In this document: in pieces, positions 12,001-18,092 of the stretch
Layout: the number at the start of each line of letters is the position of its first letter
Numbering within the stretch: the stretch's first letter is position 1
Assembly (NCBI RefSeq): GCF_036250065.1
Contig: NZ_CP109199.1
Coordinates: 4,092,001-4,156,000, forward strand
Length of the DNA stretch: 64,000 nt
From: Micromonospora sp. NBC_01699
GTDB taxonomy: Bacteria; Actinomycetota; Actinomycetes; Mycobacteriales; Micromonosporaceae
Direction of reading: 5' to 3'
Program-made: the position numbers and the translations under genes
Notes under the pieces: generated by a model
The model's database searches: none
What the model was told of the DNA's origin: nothing
The model's input: the letters and a program-made list of their open reading frames with translations, nothing else

Positions 12001-12181
12001 CGCCCTCGCGGATCGACTCCACGGCGCTGACCAGCAACGGGATCGCGGCCTCGACGCCGTCGGCCGCCCCGTAGTAGGCCCGGGACATGCCGAACAGCCG
12101 ATCCTCGTTGGCCCCGGGGAAGTCCTCCCCGGAGACCCACTTGAGGAAGCCGGCAAGCTGGTCCGACGCCTCGATGGCCAT
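2999..12181 (-). CDS. Giant type VII secretion substrate with CpnT-like N-terminal domain
   Basis: A 3060-residue protein. Residues 1-320 resemble the WXG100-like N-terminal domain of CpnT-type proteins: helical, then a hydrophobic stretch near residues 105-185 and a small Gly/Ala-rich segment. Residues about 325-720 are a Pro/Thr/Ser linker. Residues about 760-980 form an alpha/beta domain containing LALVSC (Cys880). A second short Thr/Pro linker follows near 985-1050. Residues about 1050-2800 are rich in beta-type alternation and contain a module that recurs near residues 1368, 1655 and 2277 (LLN or LLS, then GGV, then FDIRLVAVV-like strands). Residues about 2850-2910 are Asp-rich with DRDASP repeats. 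No known toxin domain was recognised. It follows the EspC-like 115-residue gene and is coupled to the 361-residue gene. Secretion is inferred from the N-terminus and context. Confidence 0.85.
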   Translation of the reverse strand: MAIEASDQLAGFLKWVSGEDFPGANEDRLFGMSRAYYGAADGVEAAIPLLVSAVESIREGVSGQADEAFVESMRAYVDEEPGFLAAAGLHMRKLGAKSQTSGTQVQYVKMTLIGAIILLLIEFAVALAFSFFNPGAALNWLAARVAIFRFLVRTLLGRLLMHVVMNQIIGIGLQVLLDLIVQRLQMAMGTRDHIDTSLTRQAAIAGAVGGAIATVLGPAANRIFRRFGGEVADAVVDNIPTPKPPPKSFLDALLTPAPKPTARQAVVEGAEELVVEAGTEVLAEGTVNAINGEGFKVTGAAATSGILSAGASIAGTNVGNAIRPGPDTDQNADGGADQPTKATPTDVPMPVLTPGGPPPGGPKAGSNNSGTSTDDDPDGTVDPAPPPYTATPTPVDTGAGTGPTNGPAPVDSAPTVAPVPTSNGPAPTSGGPAPSSTGSSLPGGPVPNGSSIPQGPVQTGSDPASGPLPSGPVSDGSVSGGPTPNPPVTSANGFAPTVEGGDPAGPTTVTGSANPSLSASPTTSSGATVTGTPTSATPANPSSTTAGNGVSSSTGPTPVTSSAVSSSTTAAAMNNTPASPASTTSSSTSSSTTSASTSTASTATSTTSTGTTSTGTTATSSSTPPTGAGPRTGPTPISSGAIGSSVTVPGAVGSNTTGPAAVDPTGTRPSSTNPAPIAPTRTSPATPSPDPSPSPSPSPIPNPIPIPSPIPDPEAIARHNPADPSPIAQSNPRDRRAWNRLHPRTRRRNALRLPSAVRGGPLPVTSVAKTRLTGPAQVTDLTRGADGTWYADGVPLVVRPVPGRAGVGLLSDADWELVRGRPLPEGAGAAVLVHGAGDRVRAAVRQPDGTTAEVLLDPDQVARIVAGAAPPDAPLALVSCAPTGLAGGFAQRLASARGTDVLAPSGDVVAGTGDPAADLLSVGGDPWLLFVPDGLGGEGWDVLNDDVDGPARPFDGIVAVAGPDGGPGLRLGRKPATTEQEASTSTPRTPERKKLAPWTRPGASTSTASPSIATTETPATPTETPDKRGKAPAPAPLPDISDLLGVYDRRPELLSEVDGAADIDRLVADLRQSVQAQVRARLSNRLARITYGGRPALTVDTTAIEHALRNDLQSFFATGGRTFDVRDGWRRWHSVTIAPTRLTDSQQWVDQGADKAKYDTRGDTNMALKENATASDSLALALGGAIGGRFGPGGAVSGDLAFARAAETAESSGTLTDSRNIRSGAGSHLVLASVRFSVTVDRAGRPPTSSPPAYETDAAHRQRMAAHPPPPGGPTASIAFRALDDIAKAPPAVRAVSSRRGRFDVSTLVENLFPVRIEDARIDRRDPHGNPTPTTTWNEVAEDVLRQLRPTGTVGEGGIGREQVRSLLSESSVLGQVPLALESTAHSPLVLSPSRRQAVALEMTSEVTAMEVIEDIPKSSFRWQPGVTSVGRQQHVSSVGGGGSGAFRWGFGIAYVQARLSAGFRRNTTTSVKQSSTSRTGTEFKDVKNVLARVQVRLTIDASTRVNAFQRPFRRSPRPIVVELTMLARMPRDKADQLLAGPPPADDDATGRRDKGKSRKAPDDSALDPIAEVEDGGDGTIPDPEPDPLPPPWARSGGNSVPTGMGGFREVHDRTAALVRGIGGGFLPRFRTAGAVQAMGYVSSASERQKNQSELDRVLSVPALRQNYTALLNGGVAAVLTRTKFWHTRHVVVHVTARHTRDLTYSGVEKGVAVRNFQSNSEQDGAAAGAQWRAALSVEGAFIKRFPGLEASAAVMPGGAVEGQRRWAQQGGVDTTGQESALHGGTPDSQRFDGDLELVVTVYTYKNRLGRNPRARLGLGHRAGPLTPTTAPNAAWDRNQVQVGDRLINQYTLTTSKPVSVLFANSAIPRQDLDELPVTRLDATDAADQLPLRRRTMADLSTLRDFVDRPAPQPPQPQPQPPQPVQPPQPRPAVLDWRFVEAMPGSAELMRLARETALETQQYDDGSSRRQLGGLRGDVTLVEGMPVWAELVDRFSTTQQVANLGPMTEQQWDLEPITTEADGGRLNVSVAARLTRPRLAPNLSEVTTENAPGGGVQVWGTRTTENQIQARAQFGVTGRETSNKEDRYSGGGTGSGGYQRIVYSRMTRHRKKVSGFIERNVNNRKARTRSYLVVADLRASVVAEVTNPADLPRSLLPEPFQPAGWEHHKTVTRSAVIENAVYLWVSEDEAVRLGLIGRLPNPPVPVAIAQEVRGREFVLPPGRSPGLGLQTFHQVPSLVAPAIAALRAVVAQANPHPVFARILATLTGMGLSDPMLNRRRLLNVLSRTGLPRHWAALFDGGVSLLYPETGLVSQRLFDIRLVAVVDRPPELVRFVADHNDIDVRTVGVGGGGKTVRSGRGDAVFGNVAGSAILNPEGKPAALGLGHQYGYGSLVLSSNSSESEVRTTDISSGRGVKARTRLQPRFEIRIYYRGRPVRGGVVSFQAPVTIDRWATNLRIRQAGAVARPPAEPGDPGAYQLPANQLPAPDQRTGRLRSPGWRERNGILVPPRFAPEDIDGAGVLQAAVNNMLQGVSNRLAQAGYAGAHQVHQGLTPELLLPNAGDLLDVLGLELPEVPSAAVSMKGAVVRVRLVPVAVRLAGVDAGVYREHVKQATTAGGSGTNALIQSTQAPRLLLGRGYLGDPYQALETSGAGPSTGETAAAGSGEEGGATGFGNVKPEGPSAAVAYVCQPVIEVTLPERIRVLLPARQRVDRPLDPVTVVLRMGLEDARQVLAIDDSDAVRPGMRDAFDRIVAHDRMLHATGERFVAATDAEEAARYRLQGVREPVLRDRPMTRPEASGARDEAHETWREAVEERERIEAEWWELLQTHSELLDDFEATYVAVPHHVALVADDLGDTDGDTDIDGDSDDGDGLPPIDRDASPLDRDASPTDRDASPIDRDVASTLTPSRRRDGERMTEAMVRSKAGPLPVDTGHLTRLRRDADTTLRRDAERKIVDREAIGKVLGIGGMANVIEDPAPPHPIPRFPRIRVGVGQLTDAIIRPYAGPLPGRPALMAELRDRVTAALNNGLGEQYAAQLAARIAATHGVTDQPIESLGEPA

Positions 12182-12225
12182 TCGGCCAGCTCACCTCCGT
12201 ACGTTGTCCGAGCCCCGCCGGTCCG

Positions 12226-12573
12226 TCAGATGGTCAGGCTGGGGCCGCTGCCGCTCTCGCTCCAGCCACCGGCGGTGTCGACGTTGTCCGCCTCGTACGC
12301 CTCCAGCAGCGTGCGCAGTTCCTCCACCCGCGAGCCGTCACCGAGGGACAGATCGCGCAGTCCGGAGAGGACGTACAGCGTCTCGGGCAGGTCCCGGTCC
12401 AGGTCCTTGACGATCGCCTCGTCCACCTCGCCCCGGACGCTGAGCACCACCGGGGTGTTCGCGGCCCGTTCCGCGTCGAACTCGTCCACCACCCCCTTCA
12501 TGTGCTCCAGGTAGCTGGCGAACGCCTCGGCGCGCAGCCGGGCGGTGTCGGCGGAGATGATCGGCTCGGTCAC
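12226..12573 (-). CDS. Small type VII-associated protein (ESX/EspC size class)
   Basis: A 115-residue acidic protein that begins four bases inside the end of the YbaB-like gene (ATGA overlap), so the two are co-translated. The N-terminal half is helical (RLRAEAFASYLEHMKGVVDE), and the middle carries a predicted strand (PVVLSVRGEVDEAIVKDL). The C-terminus ends in a Ser/Gly tail with GGWSESG. It sits directly upstream of the giant secreted protein. Size and position match small helper or co-secreted proteins of actinobacterial ESX loci. The exact family is not recognised. Confidence 0.75.
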   Translation of the reverse strand: MTEPIISADTARLRAEAFASYLEHMKGVVDEFDAERAANTPVVLSVRGEVDEAIVKDLDRDLPETLYVLSGLRDLSLGDGSRVEELRTLLEAYEADNVDTAGGWSESGSGPSLTI

Positions 12574-13007
12574 CTGCCGCCTCCCGCCTTCGGCTGCTCG
12601 GTCGGCTCGTCACCGGGGAACGGCTCATTCGCGATCCGGATCGCCTCCCGCATCATCTCCTCGAAGTCGACCGTGCCGTTGATCATGTCCAGTGCGGACA
12701 TCCCGGTCGGCAGTACGGACTGGAAGCTCGCCGCCACCGCCGCCTGCGCCTTCGTCCGCGCCTCGCCGATCGTCTCGATCAGCAGGGTGGCCAGTTCGGC
12801 CGACGGCATCGTCCGGTACGACCTGGTGAGGAACTTGATGTCGACCAGGTCGCCACGGCTGTCCACGGTGACGGTGATCGCCCGGTTCTTCGACGTCACC
12901 GTGGTCTGGGCGCCCTCAAGTTCCTCCTGCACACCGGCGAGCGCGGCCTGGCTGCGTTCGAGTTCGGCGTACGCCTGCTCGATCTGGTTGTGCAACGGGC
13001 TGGACAT
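12570..13007 (-). CDS. YbaB/EbfC-family protein
   Basis: A 145-residue protein with the YbaB/EbfC layout: an N-terminal coiled helix (residues 1-40, QIEQAYAELERSQAALAGVQ), a central beta region with ITVTVDSRGDLVDIKF (about residues 43-60), and a C-terminal helix. YbaB proteins bind DNA as dimers, and actinobacterial ESX loci often carry a YbaB-like gene whose role in secretion is unclear. It lies 20 bases after the PPE-like gene and overlaps the next gene by four bases. The C-terminal 20 residues (EPTEQPKAGGGR) look disordered. Confidence 0.85.
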   Translation of the reverse strand: MSSPLHNQIEQAYAELERSQAALAGVQEELEGAQTTVTSKNRAITVTVDSRGDLVDIKFLTRSYRTMPSAELATLLIETIGEARTKAQAAVAASFQSVLPTGMSALDMINGTVDFEEMMREAIRIANEPFPGDEPTEQPKAGGGR

Positions 13008-13027
13008 GGCTGCGGTACTCCTCTCGC

Positions 13028-15439
13028 TCAGGAACGGCCGCGGGTGGTGCCCCGCGAGGGTCCGTACGGCGACCGGGGGCCGCGGGTCGGGGCCGGTTGC
13101 CGGGTCTGGTTCTCCGACTGGTCGTACTCGGAGCTGTCGTCGCGCCCGACCACGGCCGGCGCGCAGTCCGGGTCGGTGCCCCAGACCTCTTCCTCCTCGG
13201 CCAGCCAGGTGGTCCGCTCGCGTTCCTTGTTGTCCCCGTTGCCGGGACTGCCCATGCCACCCATGCCGCCCATCGGTGGCATGAACGGCATACCACCCAT
13301 ACCGCCCATCGCGCCGTTGGCACCGACACCGGGCGTGACGATCGCGCCGGGCAGGTTCTCCAGGCCGTATCCACCGGCGCTGAAGCCACCGCCGCCGGGC
13401 AGGCCGCCGCCCATCGCAAGGCCGTTGAGCGCGCCGGCGCCGGCGTACCCCGGTGGTGGGGTGCCGAGGGGCCCGACCACCGACCCGGCCGACGGGAAGT
13501 TGCCCGAGCCGAGGCTGCCCGGATCGATCTGGGAGGGAGCCTGGCCGCCCGGGTACGAGCCGCCGCCCAGGCTCGGATCGTCGAGGCCGGGAATGCCGGC
13601 CCAGCCCCCGCCGAGCCCACCGCCGGCGCCCTCCTCCGAGCCGGACCCGATCCCCGAGCCGGAACCCGAACCGGAGCCCGAGCCCGACCCCCCGGATCCC
13701 ACACCCGACCCGGAACCGAGGCCCGAGCCCAGACCGGCGCCGGGCGGCTTCTGTCCGGCGCCGGCACCGACGGAACCGCCGCCGGTGCCGCCGGTGAACG
13801 AACCGCCGCTACCCAGACCGGGAATGGTGACCCCGCCGCCGACCCCACCGCCCGCGCCACCGGAGTTCGAACCGCCGCCGATCCCACCGATCGACGTCCC
13901 GCCGCCGCCGGGATTGAGGCCACCGGGGTCGAGGCCACCGGGATTCAGGCCGCCGGAGTTCGAACCGCCGCCGATCCCACCGATCGGGTTCCCGCCGCCG
14001 AGGCCGGAGGTGTCGATCCCGCCCGTGTTGCCACCACCGCCGCCACCACCGGCGCCGAGGCCGGAGGTGTCGATGCCACCCGTGTTGCCACCGCCGCCGG
14101 TGTTCGAGCCGGACGCGAACTGGCTGCCACCGCCGCCCAGACCCGACGTGTCGATGCCACCGGTGTTGCCACCGCCGCCGTTGCCGCCGGAGCCGAGGCC
14201 CGACGTGTCGATCCCGCCCGTGTTGCCACCGCCGCCGTTGCCACCACCGCTGTTACCGCCGGAACCGAGCCCCGAGGTGTCGATCCCGCCCTCGTTACCA
14301 CCGCCGTTGTTGCCGCCGGAGTTGATGCCGAAGTTGCCGTCGCCACCGCCGGGCGGAGGCAGCTGCGACGGGTCCGGCGGCGGGACGTAGAAGGTGCCCC
14401 GGTACAGGTCGGGGATCACCCGTTGCAGCTTGTCGGTGGTGGTGGCGAAGTTGTCCATCAACGCCTTGGTGGCCGCCAACGAGGCCGCGTTCAGCGTGGC
14501 CAACTCGTTGCTCCACTGGGTCCTGGCGTCCGTGTCGAGCTGCTGCCACGCCGCCGGCTGCATCAGGTCGTACGGTCCGGGCAGCCCCTGGTCGGGGAAG
14601 CTGAAGTTCCACACCTCGTCGTACCCGCCGGTGGTGTCGCCGCCGGTGAAGAAGCCGGGGAACTTGACCGAGGCGTCGTACGCGTCGACCTGCTGCTCCA
14701 TCGACTTGACGATCTGCCCGACCAGCCAGTTCGGATCGTAGAACTCGTACGTCTTGAACGCGGTCCAGGCGTCGACCATCGCGGTCTTGAAGGTGCCGAC
14801 CGCGTCACCGCTGCCGTTGATGAACTCGATCCAGTCGTCCGGCTCGGTGATGTTCTCCTTCAGGTAGAGCATCGTCCGGTTGATGTCCTCCATGGCGAAC
14901 ATGAAGGCGTCGGCGGCCGAGCCCTCGAACCCGTTCGACTCCTGGTCGATCTCGTTGACCAATGACTGCACCCTCGGCTGGCCGGTGTTCATCAACCAGT
15001 TCGTCACCTCGTAGAACAGGTGCGCGGCGTCGTAGAGGCTCTGCGGGTCCAGGAACGGGTTGCTCAGGATCTGCGAGGTGGTCTCGTCGCTCATCGCGAC
15101 GAACATCTGGGCCTGCCGGGCCGGGCCGGTCTCGCCGCCCTCGTAGAACGAGATGAAACCACGGATGAGCTGGAAGTTCTCGATCGTGTCGGTGTTGCGC
15201 TTGCGGTAGAGGGTGATCCGGTTCCAGCCGGCGTGCGCCGGGTCGCCCGGCATCCAGTGGTCCCACGGCCGCTGGCCGGCACCCTCGGTGTTGTACTGCC
15301 TGCTCGCCGAGATCCAGTACGAGGTGTCCAGTTGGACCCACGCGGGGCTGGTGATCCGGGTGGTGTCGACGTCGTCGTCCGCACCCAGGATGTCCTTCAG
15401 CGCCGGCACCCAGTTCATTCCCGGTGATGGCTGGGTCAT
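13028..15439 (-). CDS. PPE-like type VII substrate with Gly-rich repeat region
   Basis: An 803-residue protein. Residues 1-360 are mostly helical and Trp/Tyr-rich, like the N-terminal helical part of PPE-type substrates (NWLMNTGQPRVQSLVNEIDQ near 152). Residues about 360-700 are extremely Gly/Ser/Asn-rich with five copies of GGIDTSGLG, then GGLDPGGLNPGG and Gly-Ser dipeptides. The tail near 715-775 has MGGMGGMPFMPPMGG, then ERTTWLAEEEEVWGTDP, a tail type I know from actinobacterial type VII PPE-like proteins. The start follows a GAAAGGACG ribosome site. It lies between the small ESX genes and the YbaB gene. A strong hairpin precedes it. Surface or secreted location is inferred. Confidence 0.88.
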   Translation of the reverse strand: MTQPSPGMNWVPALKDILGADDDVDTTRITSPAWVQLDTSYWISASRQYNTEGAGQRPWDHWMPGDPAHAGWNRITLYRKRNTDTIENFQLIRGFISFYEGGETGPARQAQMFVAMSDETTSQILSNPFLDPQSLYDAAHLFYEVTNWLMNTGQPRVQSLVNEIDQESNGFEGSAADAFMFAMEDINRTMLYLKENITEPDDWIEFINGSGDAVGTFKTAMVDAWTAFKTYEFYDPNWLVGQIVKSMEQQVDAYDASVKFPGFFTGGDTTGGYDEVWNFSFPDQGLPGPYDLMQPAAWQQLDTDARTQWSNELATLNAASLAATKALMDNFATTTDKLQRVIPDLYRGTFYVPPPDPSQLPPPGGGDGNFGINSGGNNGGGNEGGIDTSGLGSGGNSGGGNGGGGNTGGIDTSGLGSGGNGGGGNTGGIDTSGLGGGGSQFASGSNTGGGGNTGGIDTSGLGAGGGGGGGNTGGIDTSGLGGGNPIGGIGGGSNSGGLNPGGLDPGGLNPGGGGTSIGGIGGGSNSGGAGGGVGGGVTIPGLGSGGSFTGGTGGGSVGAGAGQKPPGAGLGSGLGSGSGVGSGGSGSGSGSGSGSGIGSGSEEGAGGGLGGGWAGIPGLDDPSLGGGSYPGGQAPSQIDPGSLGSGNFPSAGSVVGPLGTPPPGYAGAGALNGLAMGGGLPGGGGFSAGGYGLENLPGAIVTPGVGANGAMGGMGGMPFMPPMGGMGGMGSPGNGDNKERERTTWLAEEEEVWGTDPDCAPAVVGRDDSSEYDQSENQTRQPAPTRGPRSPYGPSRGTTRGRS

Positions 15440-15463
15440 GGGTCGTCCTTTCGAGGGGCCACC

Positions 15464-15516
15464 GGTGCCGGGGCGGCCGGACCGGCGACAGTGGCCGGTC
15501 CGGCCGGCCCGGTGCC
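15464..15516 (-). terminator. Strong intra-operon hairpin before the PPE-like gene
   Basis: Two 23-base arms at 15464-15486 and 15494-15516 pair at 20 of 23 positions around a 7-base loop. The hairpin lies in the 93-base gap between the 107-residue gene and the PPE-like gene and has no T tract. It could act as a partial terminator or as an RNA end that protects the small-gene transcript. Confidence 0.6.
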
Positions 15517-15532
15517 GACAGGTGCGTACGGG

Positions 15533-15856
15533 CTAGAAGTTGGGGATCCGGCCGTTGAACTCGGCGACCGTCATCTCGTTGAGCGACTCGACGTCGTCGG
15601 TCGTGTCGACGAACCCGCGCAGTTGCTGGCCACGGGTGGTGAAGAGCAGTCCGAGCTGGTTCAGCCGCTGCTTGACGACCCCGCCCTGCGCCTTGATCGC
15701 GGCGGAGAGGTTCTGCCCCACCACGAAGTTCTGATGTCCGGGCTTGATGATCATTGCGTCGATCGGCCCGTTCGCCGCGCCGGGAGCCTCGCCCCCGAGC
15801 AGTTGGTTCTCCGCCGCGACCCGCCGCAGGAACGCCTCGTCAACACTGATCGGCAC
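15533..15856 (-). CDS. Small type VII-associated protein, 107 residues
   Basis: A 107-residue protein following the two WXG100-type genes. It has a helical start (VDEAFLRRVAAENQLL) and a C-terminal half containing VVKQRLNQLGLLF and MTVAEFNGRIPNF. It lacks a clear W-x-G turn. Size and position suggest an ESX-associated helper or a third co-secreted small protein; the family is not recognised. A strong hairpin lies just downstream. Confidence 0.78.
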   Translation of the reverse strand: MPISVDEAFLRRVAAENQLLGGEAPGAANGPIDAMIIKPGHQNFVVGQNLSAAIKAQGGVVKQRLNQLGLLFTTRGQQLRGFVDTTDDVESLNEMTVAEFNGRIPNF

Positions 15857-15937
15857 GATTCACCGTCCTCAAGAGAAGTTGAACACCGACACCGCTGCGG
15901 GCGGGCGACGCGTTGGCCGCCCACCCGGCCGTCGTAC

Positions 15938-16234
15938 TCAGATCGCGCCGTCGAACAGGGCAGCGCCCTGGGTGTCCGCGACCTGGTAGGTGTCACGGAT
16001 CTGGTCGATCGCGGAGGCACCCGAGTTCAGGGCGGCGTTCATCTGGCCCATGCCCAGGTGCCAGGTGTTCTGCGCCGTCTGGTACGACGCCGCGGTGTTA
16101 CCCACGTTCGCCGTGATGAACTTGTTGACCACCTGGTCGAGGTCGGCCAGCGCCTGCTCGATCGACCGGGTCACCCCGCGCAGTTCCTCACCGCTGGCCA
16201 GCAGGCCGTCCGGGTTCAGGCCGTAGGTCGCCAT
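15938..16234 (-). CDS. WXG100-family (ESAT-6-like) protein
   Basis: A 98-residue all-helical protein with the size and pattern of ESAT-6/CFP-10 family proteins. The helix turn carries W-H-L-G (near residue 58) in place of a strict W-x-G. Helix 1 contains EQALADLDQVVNKFI, and helix 2 contains MNAALNSGASAIDQIRDTYQ. WXG100 proteins form helical heterodimers secreted by the type VII machine. Its likely partner is the gene just upstream. The shifted turn motif is a mild oddity. Confidence 0.85.
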   Translation of the reverse strand: MATYGLNPDGLLASGEELRGVTRSIEQALADLDQVVNKFITANVGNTAASYQTAQNTWHLGMGQMNAALNSGASAIDQIRDTYQVADTQGAALFDGAI

Positions 16235-16278
16235 GCGTCACTCCTCGCTGCTCGTCGGAATTGCTCGTCGTCACCGGG

Positions 16279-16298
16279 GTGCCGGCGGGCGCCGGCAC
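16279..16298 (-). terminator. Hairpin between the two WXG100 genes
   Basis: GTGCCGGCG and CGCCGGCAC form a perfect 9-bp inverted repeat separated by two bases. It lies in the 82-base gap between the paired WXG100 genes. There is no T tract, so a role in mRNA stability is as likely as partial termination. Confidence 0.5.
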
Positions 16299-16316
16299 GA
16301 TGGAACAGCCGAGGGC

Positions 16317-16613
16317 TCAGCCCTGGTACCACTTCGCGTGCGCGGCCGATTCCAGTTCCGCGTTGCTGGACACCTGAAGGTGCTGGGTCATCGACGCCCG
16401 CAGCTGCTCCAGGCCGTTGCGTACCTGGGCCAGGCCACCGCGCCAGTTCTGCAACTCCTGCATGTAGCGGACCGCCGCCTCGCCGTGCCACGGCGTCGAG
16501 CCGGAAACCGCGTCGACACTGCGGTCGGCCGCGTTGCAGTCGGCCATCGCGACCTCGAAGGCGGCCAGCAACTGCCGGATGCTGGCCTCGTCTACCTCGT
16601 TCGGCTGGGTCAT
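16317..16613 (-). CDS. WXG100-family (ESAT-6-like) protein
   Basis: A 98-residue protein with the classic W-R-G turn (QNWRGGL near residue 52) between two helices. Helix 1 has IRQLLAAFEVAMADCNAADR and helix 2 has VRNGLEQLRASMTQHLQVS. The ATG at 16613 follows a GAGAGGACG ribosome site; longer frames upstream run into eccB. It is expected to pair with the next gene as the secreted heterodimer. It lies 73 bases after eccB. Confidence 0.92.
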   Translation of the reverse strand: MTQPNEVDEASIRQLLAAFEVAMADCNAADRSVDAVSGSTPWHGEAAVRYMQELQNWRGGLAQVRNGLEQLRASMTQHLQVSSNAELESAAHAKWYQG

Positions 16614-16686
16614 CACACACGTCCTCTCGTACCGTTCGGTTGGCTGTTGCTGGAATCGGTGCTGCCGGACCGGTTCTCCGTGTCGG

Positions 16687-18087
16687 TCACCCCCGCGCCC
16701 GCTGGGGGTCGAGCAGCGGCCCGGTCGGCAGCAGCTCCAGCAGTGCCGGCGACACCGTCGCCGCGACCGAGGTGGGGTAACCCAGTGCCGCCGCCACCGA
16801 GGGATCGGGCAGCGGGTACTTGATCCCCGCGTCGGTGACCACGAAGTAGCTCGTACCCGGTGCCTGGCCGGGCCGGCCGAGCCGGACCAGGCCACCGACG
16901 CCGGCCGCGACGGCGACCGCCGCGGCGCTGCGGGCGGTACGGGTCACCCCGACGCCGTCCCCGACGGTGACCGAGCCGGGCGGCAGCGGTGCTTCGGCGG
17001 TCAGGGTGACCGCCCCGCCCGCGTCGCCGTGGCGTACGCACCACACCCGACCGGTGCCGGCGGGCGCCACCGCGGGTGGTGTCTCCGGCAGGTCCCCCGG
17101 AAGCACCGCCTCCTTCGACCCGGGCAGCCCGGCCAGCGCCGCGGCGGTCAGCTCGGTCGGTACGACCGGCCGCGCCCCGTACGCCCGCGCGGTGTCCGGG
17201 TCACTGGACACCACCGCGACCCCGGTCGGGGTGAGCCGGCTCAACCCGTCCCGCTGGAGCAGGTAGTGCCGTTCGGCCGTACCGGCGATCCGGGCCACGA
17301 AGAGCTGGCCGATCCGCGTCTGCGCGCCGTCGATCACCGGGCCCGGCCCGCCCCGGCCGGGCACCGCCAGCGGTCCGATGTCCGAACCCGCCGGCAACTG
17401 GTCCAGCCAGCCCGGCTCGACCGGTGCCGGCGCGCCGTCGTAGCCGAACACCCGGGTCAGCCAGGTCTGGGTCAGCATGAACCGGCGGCCCCGCCACACC
17501 AGATAGGTCTCCCCGCCGGGTGCGCGGGCGACCACGCCCCGGTCGGGGCCGAGCGCCGGGCCGGCCGGGTTCCGGTTCACGGCCAGGGTGGTGGCCGTGG
17601 CCAGGGTGCCGGCGGCGTCCCGACCGGCCGCCGCGCAGACCGTCCAGCTCACCCCGGACAGGGCGGTCGGGCCGGGCAGCGCGTCGGGTGCGCCGACGAT
17701 GCCGACCGACTGGCCGCGCGGCACCGACCGCAACGACGCGGCGGAGACGCTGGTGACCGCCGGTTTCTTGCCGAACAGGAGCAGGGCGGAGCTGTAGTTG
17801 AGCACCGGGCGCAGCCGGCCGTCGACCAGCACGTACCGGCTGCCGGTTTCCTTCTCGACCACTACCGTGCCCGGCTTGCGCCAGCCGGTGGCGCCGCCCG
17901 GCCGCAGGAAGCCGTAGACGGCGAACCCGGCGACCACCAGCGCGGCGATCAGCGTCCCGGCGACGGTGCCGATCAGGAGCCGGCGGTGCGGGTTCTCCGC
18001 CGCCTCCGGCTCCGCCGCCACCAGCGCGGAGGTCAACCGGCCCAACACGTACGACTGGGCCTGCACCTGGTCCCGACGCGACTGCAT
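16687..18087 (-). CDS. eccB: Type VII secretion protein EccB
   Basis: A 466-residue membrane protein. It has a short cytoplasmic start (QSRRDQVQAQSYVLGRLTSA, typical of EccB), one membrane segment near residues 38-60 (LLIGTVAGTLIAALVVAGFAV), and a large external domain with EccB-type repeats (YFVVTDAGIKYPLPDP near the C-terminus). EccB is a core part of the ESX membrane complex with EccC, EccD and EccE. The gene starts five bases after eccD ends. Length matches the family. Confidence 0.95.
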   Translation of the reverse strand: MQSRRDQVQAQSYVLGRLTSALVAAEPEAAENPHRRLLIGTVAGTLIAALVVAGFAVYGFLRPGGATGWRKPGTVVVEKETGSRYVLVDGRLRPVLNYSSALLLFGKKPAVTSVSAASLRSVPRGQSVGIVGAPDALPGPTALSGVSWTVCAAAGRDAAGTLATATTLAVNRNPAGPALGPDRGVVARAPGGETYLVWRGRRFMLTQTWLTRVFGYDGAPAPVEPGWLDQLPAGSDIGPLAVPGRGGPGPVIDGAQTRIGQLFVARIAGTAERHYLLQRDGLSRLTPTGVAVVSSDPDTARAYGARPVVPTELTAAALAGLPGSKEAVLPGDLPETPPAVAPAGTGRVWCVRHGDAGGAVTLTAEAPLPPGSVTVGDGVGVTRTARSAAAVAVAAGVGGLVRLGRPGQAPGTSYFVVTDAGIKYPLPDPSVAAALGYPTSVAATVSPALLELLPTGPLLDPQRARG

Positions 18088-18092
18088 CCGCC

